A stretch of DNA of 26,734 nt from Pseudomonadota bacterium (GTDB lineage Bacteria > Pseudomonadota > Alphaproteobacteria > UBA2966 > CAIVPW01), in assembly GCA_027625125.1 (NCBI GenBank), contig JAQBXG010000002.1:1-26734 (forward strand), written 5' to 3'. The position numbers and the translations under genes are program-made. Below are positions 16,389 through 24,333 of this stretch, in pieces; position 1 is the first letter of the stretch, and each line of letters begins with the position of its first letter. The notes below the pieces were generated by a model. That model was not told where the DNA came from, ran no database searches, and saw only the letters and a list, made by a program, of their open reading frames with translations.

Positions 16389-18221
16389 TTGAAGGAAGTT
16401 GTGTACGTCGTCTACCTGCATTCCGGCGGCAGGTGGACCCGCGACCAGAGTTTCAAGCAAAGCGAGGCCGTGGACGCGAAGCGCGCCGCGGAAGCCGCCG
16501 CTGGCCGCAAGGACGTCAAGGGCGTCACGCTGGTTCGCGAGACCCACGATACCAACACCGGCGACACGCGCGAGCTGGCCGTATTCACCGAGCTGAAAGG
16601 CGGCGCGGCCGGCGGCATGGGGATCCCCGAAGGCCGCGACCGGCTGTTGGAGCCGGAGGAACAGCCCGCGCCGGCGGCGGCGGCGGGCGGCGCCGACGAC
16701 GACGCGGCGGACGGCGACGACGAGATTCCCGATCTGGTCAGCGGCCCGAAGAAGGCCGCCGCATCACAGGCGCTGGTCATCACGAAACTGGTGGGCGCGA
16801 TCGCCGCCGCCGCCGTGGTGGCCGGAGGGGTGTCCTGGTTTCTCGGCTTGGTTGGCGGCTACGGCGTGTTCGAGACGTTTCTGGGGCGATCGGGCCTGCC
16901 GATCAAGGTGTTCGGCATTTTGTTCTTTGTGACACTGCTGGTCGCGCTGCCGAACATGGTGCGATGGCGCGAATTCGCCCAGGCGTTTTCGGTCGGCGGC
17001 GGGACCCGCGCGCCGCGCCCGCGGCGTAAGGCGACCCGCACCGCGGCCACTCGCGTTGCGGGCGACGGGGAGCAGTCCGCCGACGAAAAGGAGCGCGAGC
17101 AACGCCGCAGAGAACGCGACGGGCAGCACGACGAGCAAACCGCGCGCGCGGAATCGGCCGGCCAGGGCGCCGGCGGCGACGCGGACGACAGCGATGACGG
17201 CGACGAGGCCCCGCCGCCGTCCGATTCACCCGCGCTGGCGGCGGCGACGAAGAGCGTGATGACGTTCTTCGCCCGCTGTCTGGAGTTTCTGGCCAACACC
17301 AAGTCGAAGTTTCTGAGCAGCGGCAAGCTTTCGACCTATGACCATTTCGGCACCGACCTGTTTCTGGCCGGCGCCGCCGAGGCGTATTCGGAAAAGAACG
17401 GCACCCCCGACCAGATGGCGGCGATCGTCGCCGCCTGTGTACAGGCCACCGGGAGGTCCGGCGACAAGGCGACCGAATTCGCCGGCAAGTACGAGGGGTA
17501 TCTGATGGAGCCGCGCTATCTGGGCATGTTCCGGGCCGGCCGGGAGGCTATGGCGTCGTTCCTGCGCGACGAGGAGCTGCGCGCCAAGGCGGCGGCGGGC
17601 GAGCTGACCGAGCAAGAAGAAGCGCTGTTGATGGAGGACGAGTCAGAGACGGACATCGGCTTTTTTCTGGAAAACGCGCTGGAGGAATGGAACAGCAAGG
17701 AGCAAAAGAGCGCCGCCACCGGCACCGTCGCGATCATGTTCACCTATGTCGCGGCCGTTGGCGGCGGCGACGATGACGACCTGTTCAAGCAGGTGATGAA
17801 TTCGCACAACCGCATCGCCCGCGAGGCGTTGCGCCGGTTCGACGGCAACGAGATCAAACATACCGGCGACGGCATCATGGCGTCGTTCGGGCAGGCGACC
17901 CAGGCGGTCGAGGCGGCGGCGGAAATCCAGCGCGGCGCGGCGATTCACACGCGCAACGCGCCCGACATGCCGCTGCACGTGAAGATCGGCGTCAACGCCG
18001 GCGAGCCGATCAGCGAGAACGACGATCTGTTCGGCACGCCGGTGCAGATGGCGGCGCGGGTCGCGCAGCACGCGGCGATGGATCAGATCGCCGTTTCTCA
18101 GTTGGTGCGCGAGTTGTGCCGCGGCAAGCAGGTGGAATTCAACGACCTGGGGACGATGAACTTCAAGGGCTTCGACGAACCGGTGCCGGTGTCCGAAGTG
18201 ATCTGGCGCAAGGACGCCTAG
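16389..18221 (+). CDS. Membrane-anchored class III adenylate/guanylate cyclase-like protein with altered metal site
   Basis: A 610-residue protein that starts at TTG 16389 (GGAAGGG 8 bases upstream). Order: N-terminal domain shared with the preceding gene (1-70); acidic linker; transmembrane helices at about 130-155 and 172-190; a long charged, low-complexity stretch (205-285); a helical region (290-440, with LSTYDHFGTDLFLAGAAEAY); and a class III cyclase homology domain (445-605). The cyclase domain keeps EIKHTGDGIMASF, with the second metal Asp (494) and the adenine-selecting Lys490 position, and VKIGVNAGEP. The first metal Asp of the usual FTDIVG is Tyr453 (MFTYVAAVGG), and the transition-state Asn position is Gln553 (VQMAAR), a change I recall from other bacterial cyclases. 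It may make cAMP poorly or not at all and act as a sensor or pseudoenzyme. Confidence 0.85.
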   Translation: MKEVVYVVYLHSGGRWTRDQSFKQSEAVDAKRAAEAAAGRKDVKGVTLVRETHDTNTGDTRELAVFTELKGGAAGGMGIPEGRDRLLEPEEQPAPAAAAGGADDDAADGDDEIPDLVSGPKKAAASQALVITKLVGAIAAAAVVAGGVSWFLGLVGGYGVFETFLGRSGLPIKVFGILFFVTLLVALPNMVRWREFAQAFSVGGGTRAPRPRRKATRTAATRVAGDGEQSADEKEREQRRRERDGQHDEQTARAESAGQGAGGDADDSDDGDEAPPPSDSPALAAATKSVMTFFARCLEFLANTKSKFLSSGKLSTYDHFGTDLFLAGAAEAYSEKNGTPDQMAAIVAACVQATGRSGDKATEFAGKYEGYLMEPRYLGMFRAGREAMASFLRDEELRAKAAAGELTEQEEALLMEDESETDIGFFLENALEEWNSKEQKSAATGTVAIMFTYVAAVGGGDDDDLFKQVMNSHNRIAREALRRFDGNEIKHTGDGIMASFGQATQAVEAAAEIQRGAAIHTRNAPDMPLHVKIGVNAGEPISENDDLFGTPVQMAARVAQHAAMDQIAVSQLVRELCRGKQVEFNDLGTMNFKGFDEPVPVSEVIWRKDA

Positions 18222-18225
18222 CAGC

Positions 18226-18357
18226 CTAGTGGATCAATCCAAACACTTGCAGCCCGCAATGCCTGCGGACGTGCGGCATAACATCTTCAAGTGCTTGGAT
18301 AATTTGATCCATCAACAAACGGGCTCGTGGTACGAAGCGCTGGATTCGTACCACTAG
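18226..18357. mobile_element. Hairpin-rich, CTAG-bounded element of 132 bp (MITE-like)
   Basis: Both ends carry CTAG followed inward by TGG. The left end CTAGTGGATCAATCCA and the reverse complement of the right end, CTAGTGGTACGAATCCA, align with a few differences over about 22 bases. Inside are two hairpins. The larger pairs TGGATCAA, TCCAA and CACTTG (18230-18249) with CAAGTG, TTGGA and TTGATCCA (18288-18311), and has a small inner stem CCGCA/TGCGG. The second is a perfect 10-bp stem, GTGGTACGAA (18327-18336) with TTCGTACCAC (18345-18354). The right CTAG provides the pyk stop codon. It could be a small non-autonomous element that targeted CTAG, like the one at 7285, or a bidirectional terminator region between convergent genes. 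Confidence 0.5.
18327..18354. terminator. Perfect 10-bp hairpin immediately after pyk
   Basis: GTGGTACGAA, loop GCGCTGGA, TTCGTACCAC. It begins within the pyk stop codon on the minus strand and could end transcription of pyk, although no T run follows. It also lies downstream of the convergent cyclase-like gene. Confidence 0.4.
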
Positions 18358-19781
18358 CGCTTTGGGGTTCGGACGCGCGCGACGCGCATCACGTTGGTCG
18401 CGCCCGCGGTGCCGAATGGCACCCCGGCCATGATTACCAGGCGGTCGTTCTTGACCGCGAAGCTGTCGGTCAGCGCTGCGTCAAACGCGAGTTCGACCAT
18501 GTCGTTGAAGCTGGTGGGATCGCGCACCTGGAGGCAGTGGACGCCCCAGACCAGCGACAGCCGCCGCGCCGTGTCGATGTTCGGGGTCAGGCCGAGGACC
18601 GGAACGCTGGGCCGCTCGCGCGCGGCGCGGATCGCCGTCGAGCCGGTGGCGGTGTAGGACACGATGGCCGCCGCATGCAGGGTTTCGGCGGTCTGCGCCG
18701 CCGCGGCGCTGATCGCATCGGCGCTGGTGGCCTCGGGCGGCGGTTTGTCGGCGTTGACCAGGGCGCGGTAGACCGGGTCTTTTTCCACCTGTTCGGCGAT
18801 GCGGTTCATCGTTTTGACTGCCGCCACTGGATACGAGCCAATCGCCGATTCCGCCGACAGCATCACCGCGTCGGCGCCGTCGTAGATGGCGGTGGCGACA
18901 TCGGAAACCTCGGCCCGGGTTGGCGTCGGCGCGTGGATCATCGATTCAAGCATCTGGGTGGCGACGACAATTGGCTTGCCCGCCGCGCGGGCGGCGCGAA
19001 TCAGCAGCTTTTGAATCCCCGGCACCTGTTCGAGCGGCATTTCGACCCCAAGATCGCCGCGTGCGACCATCAGGCCGTCGGATAGCGCGTAGATTGCATC
19101 ACGGGCCGCGACCGCCGACGGCTTTTCGATCTTTGTCATCAACAGCGCGCGACCGGAGATGCGCTCGCGCACCTCGGCCACATCTTCGGGACGCTGCACG
19201 AAGCTGAGGGCGATCCAGTTGATGCCGAGCGCCAGCGCCGATTCGAGGTCCACCTCGTCCTTTGGCGTCAGCGCCTTCAACGGCAGCGTCACGCCGGGAA
19301 AATTGACTCCCTTGTGGTCCGACAGCGGACCGCCTTCGAGTACCCGGGTCGCGAGCGCGCCGCCGTGGACGCGCTCGATTTGCAGGCGGATGCGGCCGTC
19401 GTTGAGCAGCAGTTCGTCGCCCGCCCGAACCGCCGCGAACACTTCTTCATGGGGCAGGCGCACGCGCGTGGAATCGCCGGGCGTCGGGTCGAGATCGAGG
19501 CGGAACGCCTGCTCTGGCTTCAGCGCCACCGCGCCGTCGGCAAATTCGCCGATGCGGATCTTCGGTCCCTGGAGATCGCCGACGATGCCTATCGGACGGC
19601 CCGACTCCGTTTCCAGACCACGGATGAGCTGGACCATTTCCCGCTGGGTGGCGGCATCGCCGTGGCTGAAGTTGAGGCGGAAAACATCGGCGCCGGCGCG
19701 GAAGAGGCTTCGCAGGGTGTCCGGCGTCGAACTGGCCGGACCGAGGGTCGCGATGATCTTGGTGTGCCGCAATCGCCGCAT
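18354..19781 (-). CDS. pyk: Pyruvate kinase
   Basis: A 475-residue glycolytic enzyme that converts phosphoenolpyruvate and ADP to pyruvate and ATP. It shows the N-terminal TKIIATLGPASS, the substrate-binding FRLNFSHGD, GDLQGPKIRIG, the B-domain start LLNDGRIRL, the catalytic Lys in LLMTKIEKPSAV, the metal-binding MVARGDLGVE, and ATQMLESMIHAPTPTRAEVSDVA. The C-terminal domain with SYTATGSTAIRAARERPSVPV is complete. Length is normal for the family. The ATG at 19781 has TGGAGA about 6 bases upstream. The TAG stop is the right-hand CTAG of the element at 18226-18357. It is divergent from the N-formylglutamate amidohydrolase-family gene with 96 bp between the starts. Confidence 0.97.
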   Translation of the reverse strand: MRRLRHTKIIATLGPASSTPDTLRSLFRAGADVFRLNFSHGDAATQREMVQLIRGLETESGRPIGIVGDLQGPKIRIGEFADGAVALKPEQAFRLDLDPTPGDSTRVRLPHEEVFAAVRAGDELLLNDGRIRLQIERVHGGALATRVLEGGPLSDHKGVNFPGVTLPLKALTPKDEVDLESALALGINWIALSFVQRPEDVAEVRERISGRALLMTKIEKPSAVAARDAIYALSDGLMVARGDLGVEMPLEQVPGIQKLLIRAARAAGKPIVVATQMLESMIHAPTPTRAEVSDVATAIYDGADAVMLSAESAIGSYPVAAVKTMNRIAEQVEKDPVYRALVNADKPPPEATSADAISAAAAQTAETLHAAAIVSYTATGSTAIRAARERPSVPVLGLTPNIDTARRLSLVWGVHCLQVRDPTSFNDMVELAFDAALTDSFAVKNDRLVIMAGVPFGTAGATNVMRVARVRTPKR

Positions 19782-19831
19782 GGGCGTCTCCAGAAATATT
19801 CCGGCGAAACACAGCCGGAGGGGATCGGGCT

Positions 19832-19837
19832 AGTATA
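19832..19837 (-). promoter_or_regulatory. Possible -10 of the pyk promoter
   Basis: On the minus strand this reads TATACT, a good -10, about 50 bases upstream of the pyk start codon. No matching -35 is apparent at normal spacing, so confidence is low. The opposite strand (TAGTAT, 19831-19836) could serve the divergent gene. Confidence 0.25.
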
Positions 19838-19877
19838 CGCACAAGCTCCTCCCCACTCCCGCAACTTCCAAGAGGTC

Positions 19878-20678
19878 ATGGCGCAACTGTCCGATCCGGC
19901 CCCGGCCGCCGACGAACTGCCGCCGTTCGAACGCATCGACCAGCGTTCGCCGAGGGGCATCCTGTTGATCTGCGACCACGCCAGCGACCGCATCCCCCCC
20001 GCCTATGGCGATCTGGGATGTTCGATCGCGGCGCGCCGCAGTCACGTCGCCTGGGACATCGGCGCCGGGGAATTGACGCACCGGCTGGCGGCGCTGCTGG
20101 GGGCCGGGGCGGTGCTGGGGGGCGTGTCGCGGCTGGTGATCGATTGCAACCGCCCGCCGTGGCACGAGACATCGATCCCCGGCCGGTCCCATGGGTTCGA
20201 CGTGCCGGGAAACCGGGGGTTGTCGGCGCGCGAGGCCGAGGCGCGGGAGCGGGCCTATTTTCAACCCTATCAGGGCGCCGTCGCCGCGGAGTTGGCGGCG
20301 ATCGAGGCCGCGGGACTGCGCCCGGCGCTGGTATCCATCCACAGCTTTACGCCGTTTCTGGACGAATTCGCCCGGCCCTGGCATTTCGGCATCCTGTCGG
20401 ATGCCGATCGGCGCCTGGCGGAGCGATTGCTGGCGGCACTGGACGGCCAACCCGATCTGGTGATCGGCGACAACGAACCGTACTCCGGCGCGTTTCCCGA
20501 GGGCTATTCGTGCCGCCACCACGGCGACAAACAGGGCCGCGCGAACGTGCTGATCGAGGTGCGGCAGGACTTGATCGATTCCAGCGCCGGCGTCGCCTGG
20601 TGCGCCGAACTGCTGGCGCCGGCGATCGCCCGCGCCGTCGCCGACCTGGCCGAGGCCCATCAAACAACGGAGGCGTGA
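19878..20678 (+). CDS. N-formylglutamate amidohydrolase family protein
   Basis: A 266-residue cytoplasmic protein. Family features in order: ILLICDHASDRIPPAYGDLG, SHVAWDIGAGELTHRLA, RLVIDCNRPPWHETSIPGRS, VSIHSFTPFL, GDNEPYSG and GDKQGRANVLIEVRQDLI. The type enzyme (HutG of some histidine-degradation pathways) hydrolyses N-formyl-L-glutamate to glutamate and formate. No hut genes are present here, and many alphaproteobacterial members are untested, so the substrate is open. The start ATG at 19878 has GAGG only two bases upstream, which is unusually close. The stop overlaps the start of the ybdK-like gene (TGATG), indicating translational coupling. Confidence 0.85.
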   Translation: MAQLSDPAPAADELPPFERIDQRSPRGILLICDHASDRIPPAYGDLGCSIAARRSHVAWDIGAGELTHRLAALLGAGAVLGGVSRLVIDCNRPPWHETSIPGRSHGFDVPGNRGLSAREAEARERAYFQPYQGAVAAELAAIEAAGLRPALVSIHSFTPFLDEFARPWHFGILSDADRRLAERLLAALDGQPDLVIGDNEPYSGAFPEGYSCRHHGDKQGRANVLIEVRQDLIDSSAGVAWCAELLAPAIARAVADLAEAHQTTEA

Positions 20679-21829
20679 TGACCCCGGAACCGGAGTTCAC
20701 CATCGGCATCGAAGAAGAGTACCTGTTGGTGGACCGCGAGACCCGCGACCTTGCCGCCGACCCGCCGCCATCGATGCTGTCGGAATGCGAGGCGCTGCTG
20801 ACCGGGCAGGTCAGCCCCGAGTTTCTGCGCGCCCAGATCGAAGTGGAGACCACCGTGTGCGCGACGCCGGCGGAAGCGCGCGCCGACCTGGCGCGCCTGC
20901 GCCGCACTGTCGCCGACGTGGCGGCCCGGCACGGCATGGCGTTGATTGCCGCCGCCACGCATCCGTTCGCGAGCTGGAAGGAACAGTTGCACACCGATAA
21001 GGACCGCTACAACCTGCTGGCCAACGACATGCAGGCGGTGGCGCGGCGGCTGTTGATCTGTGGCCAGCACGTGCACGTCGGCATCGCCGACGAAGACCTG
21101 CGAATCGATCTGATGAACCAGGTCGTGTACTTCCTGCCCCACATTCTGGCGCTGAGCACGTCGTCGCCGTTCTGGCGCGGTGACGAGACCGGACTGATGA
21201 GCTATCGCATGAGCGTGTTCGACGAATTGCCGCGCACCGGCATCCCCGACCGCTTCGAAAGCTGGAGCGAGTACCAGCGCCTGGTCGGCCAGATGACCGG
21301 CGCCGGCGTTATCGAGGACGCGACGAAGATCTGGTGGGACATTCGCCCGTCGGCGCGGTTCCCAACCCTGGAGATGCGAATCTCGGACGTCTGTACGCAG
21401 CTGGACGACGCGATGACGATTGCCGCGATGTATTTGTGCCTGTTGCGGATGCTGTACCGGTTGCGCAAGAACAACCAGCGCTGGCGCATCTATCCGCGCA
21501 CGCTGGTCAACGAAAACCGCTGGCTGGCGCAGCGGTTCGGCACCACCGGCAACATGGTCGATTTTGGCCGCGGCACGCTGGTGCCGTATGCCGAGCTGCT
21601 GGAGGAGTTGCTGGAACTGGTGGCCGAAGACGCGGAGGCGTTCGGCTGTGTCGCCGAGGTCGCCCATGCCCGCGAAATCGTCGCCCGCGGCACCAGCGCC
21701 CAGCGCCAGATCGAGACGTTCCACCGCGCCCTGGACGCCGGGGCGTCGGAGGCGGAGGCCCACCGCGCCGTCGTCGATATGTTGATCGACGAGACCCTGG
21801 CCGGAATCCCGGCGGCGGCTGGAGCATGA
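20678..21829 (+). CDS. ybdK: YbdK-type carboxylate-amine ligase (GCS2 family)
   Basis: A 383-residue ATP-grasp-like glutamate-cysteine ligase homologue of the GCS2 family. Signatures are FTIGIEEEYLLVD at the N-terminus, SPEFLRAQIEVET, AAATHPFASW, LLICGQHVHVG, SPFWRGDETGLMSYR, WWDIRPSARFPTLEMRISD and YPRTLVNENRWLAQRFG. E. coli YbdK has weak glutamate-cysteine ligase activity, and its physiological substrate is not settled. The start ATG shares one base with the upstream stop (TGATG), with GGAGG five bases before. The pairing of an amidohydrolase and an amide-forming ligase acting on glutamate-like substrates suggests a common, undefined metabolite. Confidence 0.92.
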   Translation: MTPEPEFTIGIEEEYLLVDRETRDLAADPPPSMLSECEALLTGQVSPEFLRAQIEVETTVCATPAEARADLARLRRTVADVAARHGMALIAAATHPFASWKEQLHTDKDRYNLLANDMQAVARRLLICGQHVHVGIADEDLRIDLMNQVVYFLPHILALSTSSPFWRGDETGLMSYRMSVFDELPRTGIPDRFESWSEYQRLVGQMTGAGVIEDATKIWWDIRPSARFPTLEMRISDVCTQLDDAMTIAAMYLCLLRMLYRLRKNNQRWRIYPRTLVNENRWLAQRFGTTGNMVDFGRGTLVPYAELLEELLELVAEDAEAFGCVAEVAHAREIVARGTSAQRQIETFHRALDAGASEAEAHRAVVDMLIDETLAGIPAAAGA

Positions 21830-21854
21830 CGGCGGCGGCCGTTCGCCCTATATT
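21826..21854 (+). promoter_or_regulatory. Promoter candidate for the DUF1244 gene
   Basis: ATGACG (21826-21831), a 17-base spacer and TATATT (21849-21854). The -35 overlaps the stop codon of the ybdK-like gene. The expected start near 21861 leaves about 22 bases, with a strong GGAGGGAGG before the ATG at 21883. Confidence 0.4.
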
Positions 21855-21882
21855 CCGCCGGGAAGGCAACGGAGGGAGGCCG

Positions 21883-22188
21883 ATGGACGAAAACACCCGC
21901 ACCGAACTGGAGGCCGCCGCCTTTCGCCGGCTGTTGCAGCACTTTGACGAGCGGAAGGACGTGCAGAATATCGATTTGATGAATCTGGCCGGATTCTGCC
22001 GCAATTGCCTGGCGAAGTGGTACCGCGCCGCCGCCGCCGACCGCGACATCGAAATCAGCTACGAAGCGGCGCGGGAGATTGTCTACGGGGAGCCGTACTC
22101 GACGTGGAAAGACAAGTACCAGCGGGAATCCACACCCGAACAACGGGCCGCGTTCGACGCCCGCGAGATCACGGAACCCGCCGAATAG
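21883..22188 (+). CDS. DUF1244 domain protein
   Basis: A 101-residue soluble protein that is one DUF1244 domain. The core DVQNIDLMNLAGFCRNCLAK, followed by WYRAAAADRDIEIS and EIVYGEPYSTWKDKYQ, is highly characteristic. The two cysteines in FCRNC are conserved in the family. Family structures are helical; no biochemical role is established. GGAGGGAGG at 21871-21879 is a strong ribosome-binding site, and a separate promoter candidate lies upstream, so it may be transcribed apart from the ybdK-like gene. Confidence 0.92.
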   Translation: MDENTRTELEAAAFRRLLQHFDERKDVQNIDLMNLAGFCRNCLAKWYRAAAADRDIEISYEAAREIVYGEPYSTWKDKYQRESTPEQRAAFDAREITEPAE

Positions 22189-22228
22189 TGACCCGCCGGC
22201 GCCCGGCGCGCCCAAGAAACAGACTGCC

Positions 22229-23209
22229 ATGACCGTACTTGTGACCGGCGTTGCCGGGTTTATCGGCTTTCATGTCGCTGCGGCGCTGCTGGCGCGGGGC
22301 GAGTCCGTGGTCGGCGTCGACAACGTCAACGAGTACTATGACGTGGCGCTGAAGGAAGCGCGGCTGGCGCAACTGGACGGTGCGAAGAAGTTTTCGTTCG
22401 TGCGCGCCGACATCTGTGACCGCGACGCAATGGACGCGGCGATGGCGGCGGCCGCGCCGATGCGGCGCATCGTGCACCTGGCGGCCCAGGCCGGGGTGCG
22501 ATACTCGCTGGACCATCCGTTCGCGTATACTGAAAGCAACGTCACCGGCCATCTTTCGATGCTGGAGGCGTGCCGCCATGCCGACGGCATCGAGCACATG
22601 GTCTATGCCTCGTCCAGCTCGGTATACGGCGGCAATACGAAGCTGCCGTTCTCGGTTGACGACCGTACCGATCGCCCGCTGTCGCTGTATGCCGCGACCA
22701 AGAGCGCGGCGGAGCAGATGAGCCGGTCGTATGCCCATCTGTATCGGTTGCCGTTGACGGGGCTGCGGTTCTTTACGGTGTACGGTCCGTGGGGTCGCCC
22801 AGACATGGCGCTGTTCATCTTCACGAAGGCGATTCTGGAGGGGCGGCCGATCCGCGTGTTCAATCGCGGCGACATGGGCCGCGACTTTACCTATATCGAC
22901 GATATCGTGAAGGGCACGCTGGCGGCGCTGGACCACCCGCCCGCCGACGACGGCGTGGAGCCGCCGCACCGAGTGTTCAACCTGGGCAATCATCACACCG
23001 AGCCGCTGTTGCGGCTGGTGGAGCTGATCGAGAAGGCAACCGGGCGCAAGGCGGAGCGCGTTCTGGAGCCGATGCAGCCCGGCGACGTGCGCGAGACCTA
23101 TGCCGACATCGAGGCATCGGCCCGCGATCTGGGATTTGCGCCATCCGTGACGTTGGCCGAAGGTGTGCCGCAGTTCGTCGAATGGTATCGAAGCCACTAT
23201 GGAGTCTAG
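22229..23209 (+). CDS. NAD-dependent nucleotide-sugar epimerase, UDP-glucuronate 4-epimerase type
   Basis: A 326-residue short-chain dehydrogenase/reductase of the extended type. The NAD-binding VTGVAGFIGFHVAAAL is at residues 5-20, the acidic residue after strand 2 is in GVDNVNEYYD, the catalytic serines are in YASSSSVYGG and the Tyr154-x3-Lys158 pair is in YAATKSAAE. The segments DNVNEYYDVALKEARL and FFTVYGPWGRPDMA are typical of UDP-glucuronate 4-epimerases (LpsL/CapI type), which make UDP-galacturonate for cell-surface polysaccharide. No other polysaccharide gene is nearby. The ribosome-binding site is weak (AAGAAA). Three bases separate its stop from the pntAA start. Confidence 0.9.
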   Translation: MTVLVTGVAGFIGFHVAAALLARGESVVGVDNVNEYYDVALKEARLAQLDGAKKFSFVRADICDRDAMDAAMAAAAPMRRIVHLAAQAGVRYSLDHPFAYTESNVTGHLSMLEACRHADGIEHMVYASSSSVYGGNTKLPFSVDDRTDRPLSLYAATKSAAEQMSRSYAHLYRLPLTGLRFFTVYGPWGRPDMALFIFTKAILEGRPIRVFNRGDMGRDFTYIDDIVKGTLAALDHPPADDGVEPPHRVFNLGNHHTEPLLRLVELIEKATGRKAERVLEPMQPGDVRETYADIEASARDLGFAPSVTLAEGVPQFVEWYRSHYGV

Positions 23210-23212
23210 GCC

Positions 23213-24322
23213 GTGAAACTTGCGGTGCTGCGAGAACGCGCGGAAGCGGAACGACGGGTGGCGGCGACCCCGGACAGCGTCAAAAAGCTGGCGGCGCTGG
23301 GATTTGCCGTGACCGTCGAGACCGGCGCGGGACGGGGCGCGAGCCATGCCGACGAGGCCTATGCCGCCGCCGGGGCGACCATCGCGCCCCATGCCGCCGC
23401 CGCGCTGGACGACGCCGACATCGTGCTGGCGGTGCAGCGGCCCGCGGCCAGCGATCTGGCGCTGATTTCGCCCGGCGCGGTATTGGTGGGACTGCTGGAC
23501 CCGACCAGAACGCCTGGAGAGTTGGCAAGCAGCGGCATCACCGCGTTCGCGCTGGAATTCCTGCCGCGAATCAGCCGCGCCCAGAGCATGGACGCGCTGT
23601 CGTCGCAATCCAGCCTGGCCGGATATCGCGCGGTAATCGACGCGGCGGCGGAATTCGGCCGCGCCTTCCCGCTGATGATGACGGCGGCCGGCACGATCGC
23701 CCCGGCCCGGGTGTTCGTAATGGGGGCCGGGGTCGCCGGGTTGCAGGCCATCGCCACCGCCAAACGGCTGGGCGCGGTGGTGTCGGCGACCGACGTGCGC
23801 GCCGCCGCCGGCGAGCAGGTCCAAAGCCTGGGGGCGACGTTTGTCGCGCCGCCCGAGATGGAGGACGCAGAGACGGCGGGCGGCTATGCCCGCGAGTTGG
23901 GCGACGAATTGCAGCGGCGGCAGGCGGAGATCACCACCGAGACGCTGCGCCGCACCAATGTCGCGATCTGCACCGCGCTAATTCCCGGACGGGCGGCGCC
24001 GGTGTTGATCGATGAGGACATGGTGCGGGGCATGCCGCCGGGATCGGTCATCGTCGACCTGGCGGTGGAGCAAGGCGGCAATTGCACGTTGTCGAAGCCG
24101 GGCGAGGTCGTCGAGGCCCACGGCGTGCGGATTGTCGGCCATCGCAACATGCCGAGCCGCATCAGCGTCGATGCGAGCGCGCAGTACGCCCGCAATCTGG
24201 TCAACTTTCTGACGCCGATGATCAAGGACGGCGCCGTGGCCATAGATTGGCAAGACGAAGTGGTCGCCGGGGCGCTGATCGTGCGCGACGGCAAGGTCGT
24301 GCATCCGCGCCTGGCGGACTAG
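23213..24322 (+). CDS. pntAA: NAD(P) transhydrogenase subunit alpha part 1 (NAD-binding domain I)
   Basis: A 369-residue soluble subunit that starts with GTG 23213 (MKLAVLRERAEAERRVAATP). It binds NAD(H) in the proton-translocating transhydrogenase, which uses the proton gradient to reduce NADP+ with NADH. Markers are ERRVAATPDSVKKLAALG, the Rossmann segment VMGAGVAGLQAIATAKRLGA, TDVRAAAGEQVQSLGA and GSVIVDLAVEQGGNC. The protein ends after the soluble domain without transmembrane helices, which is the split arrangement common in alphaproteobacteria. It follows the epimerase gene by three bases and precedes pntAB by 11. Confidence 0.97.
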   Translation: MKLAVLRERAEAERRVAATPDSVKKLAALGFAVTVETGAGRGASHADEAYAAAGATIAPHAAAALDDADIVLAVQRPAASDLALISPGAVLVGLLDPTRTPGELASSGITAFALEFLPRISRAQSMDALSSQSSLAGYRAVIDAAAEFGRAFPLMMTAAGTIAPARVFVMGAGVAGLQAIATAKRLGAVVSATDVRAAAGEQVQSLGATFVAPPEMEDAETAGGYARELGDELQRRQAEITTETLRRTNVAICTALIPGRAAPVLIDEDMVRGMPPGSVIVDLAVEQGGNCTLSKPGEVVEAHGVRIVGHRNMPSRISVDASAQYARNLVNFLTPMIKDGAVAIDWQDEVVAGALIVRDGKVVHPRLAD

Positions 24323-24333
24323 TCGGAGGGGAC

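Noticed and set aside
22169..23824. A 551-codon open frame on the minus strand
   Set aside because: Antisense to the epimerase and pntAA genes, both certain. The composition is that of a shadow frame.
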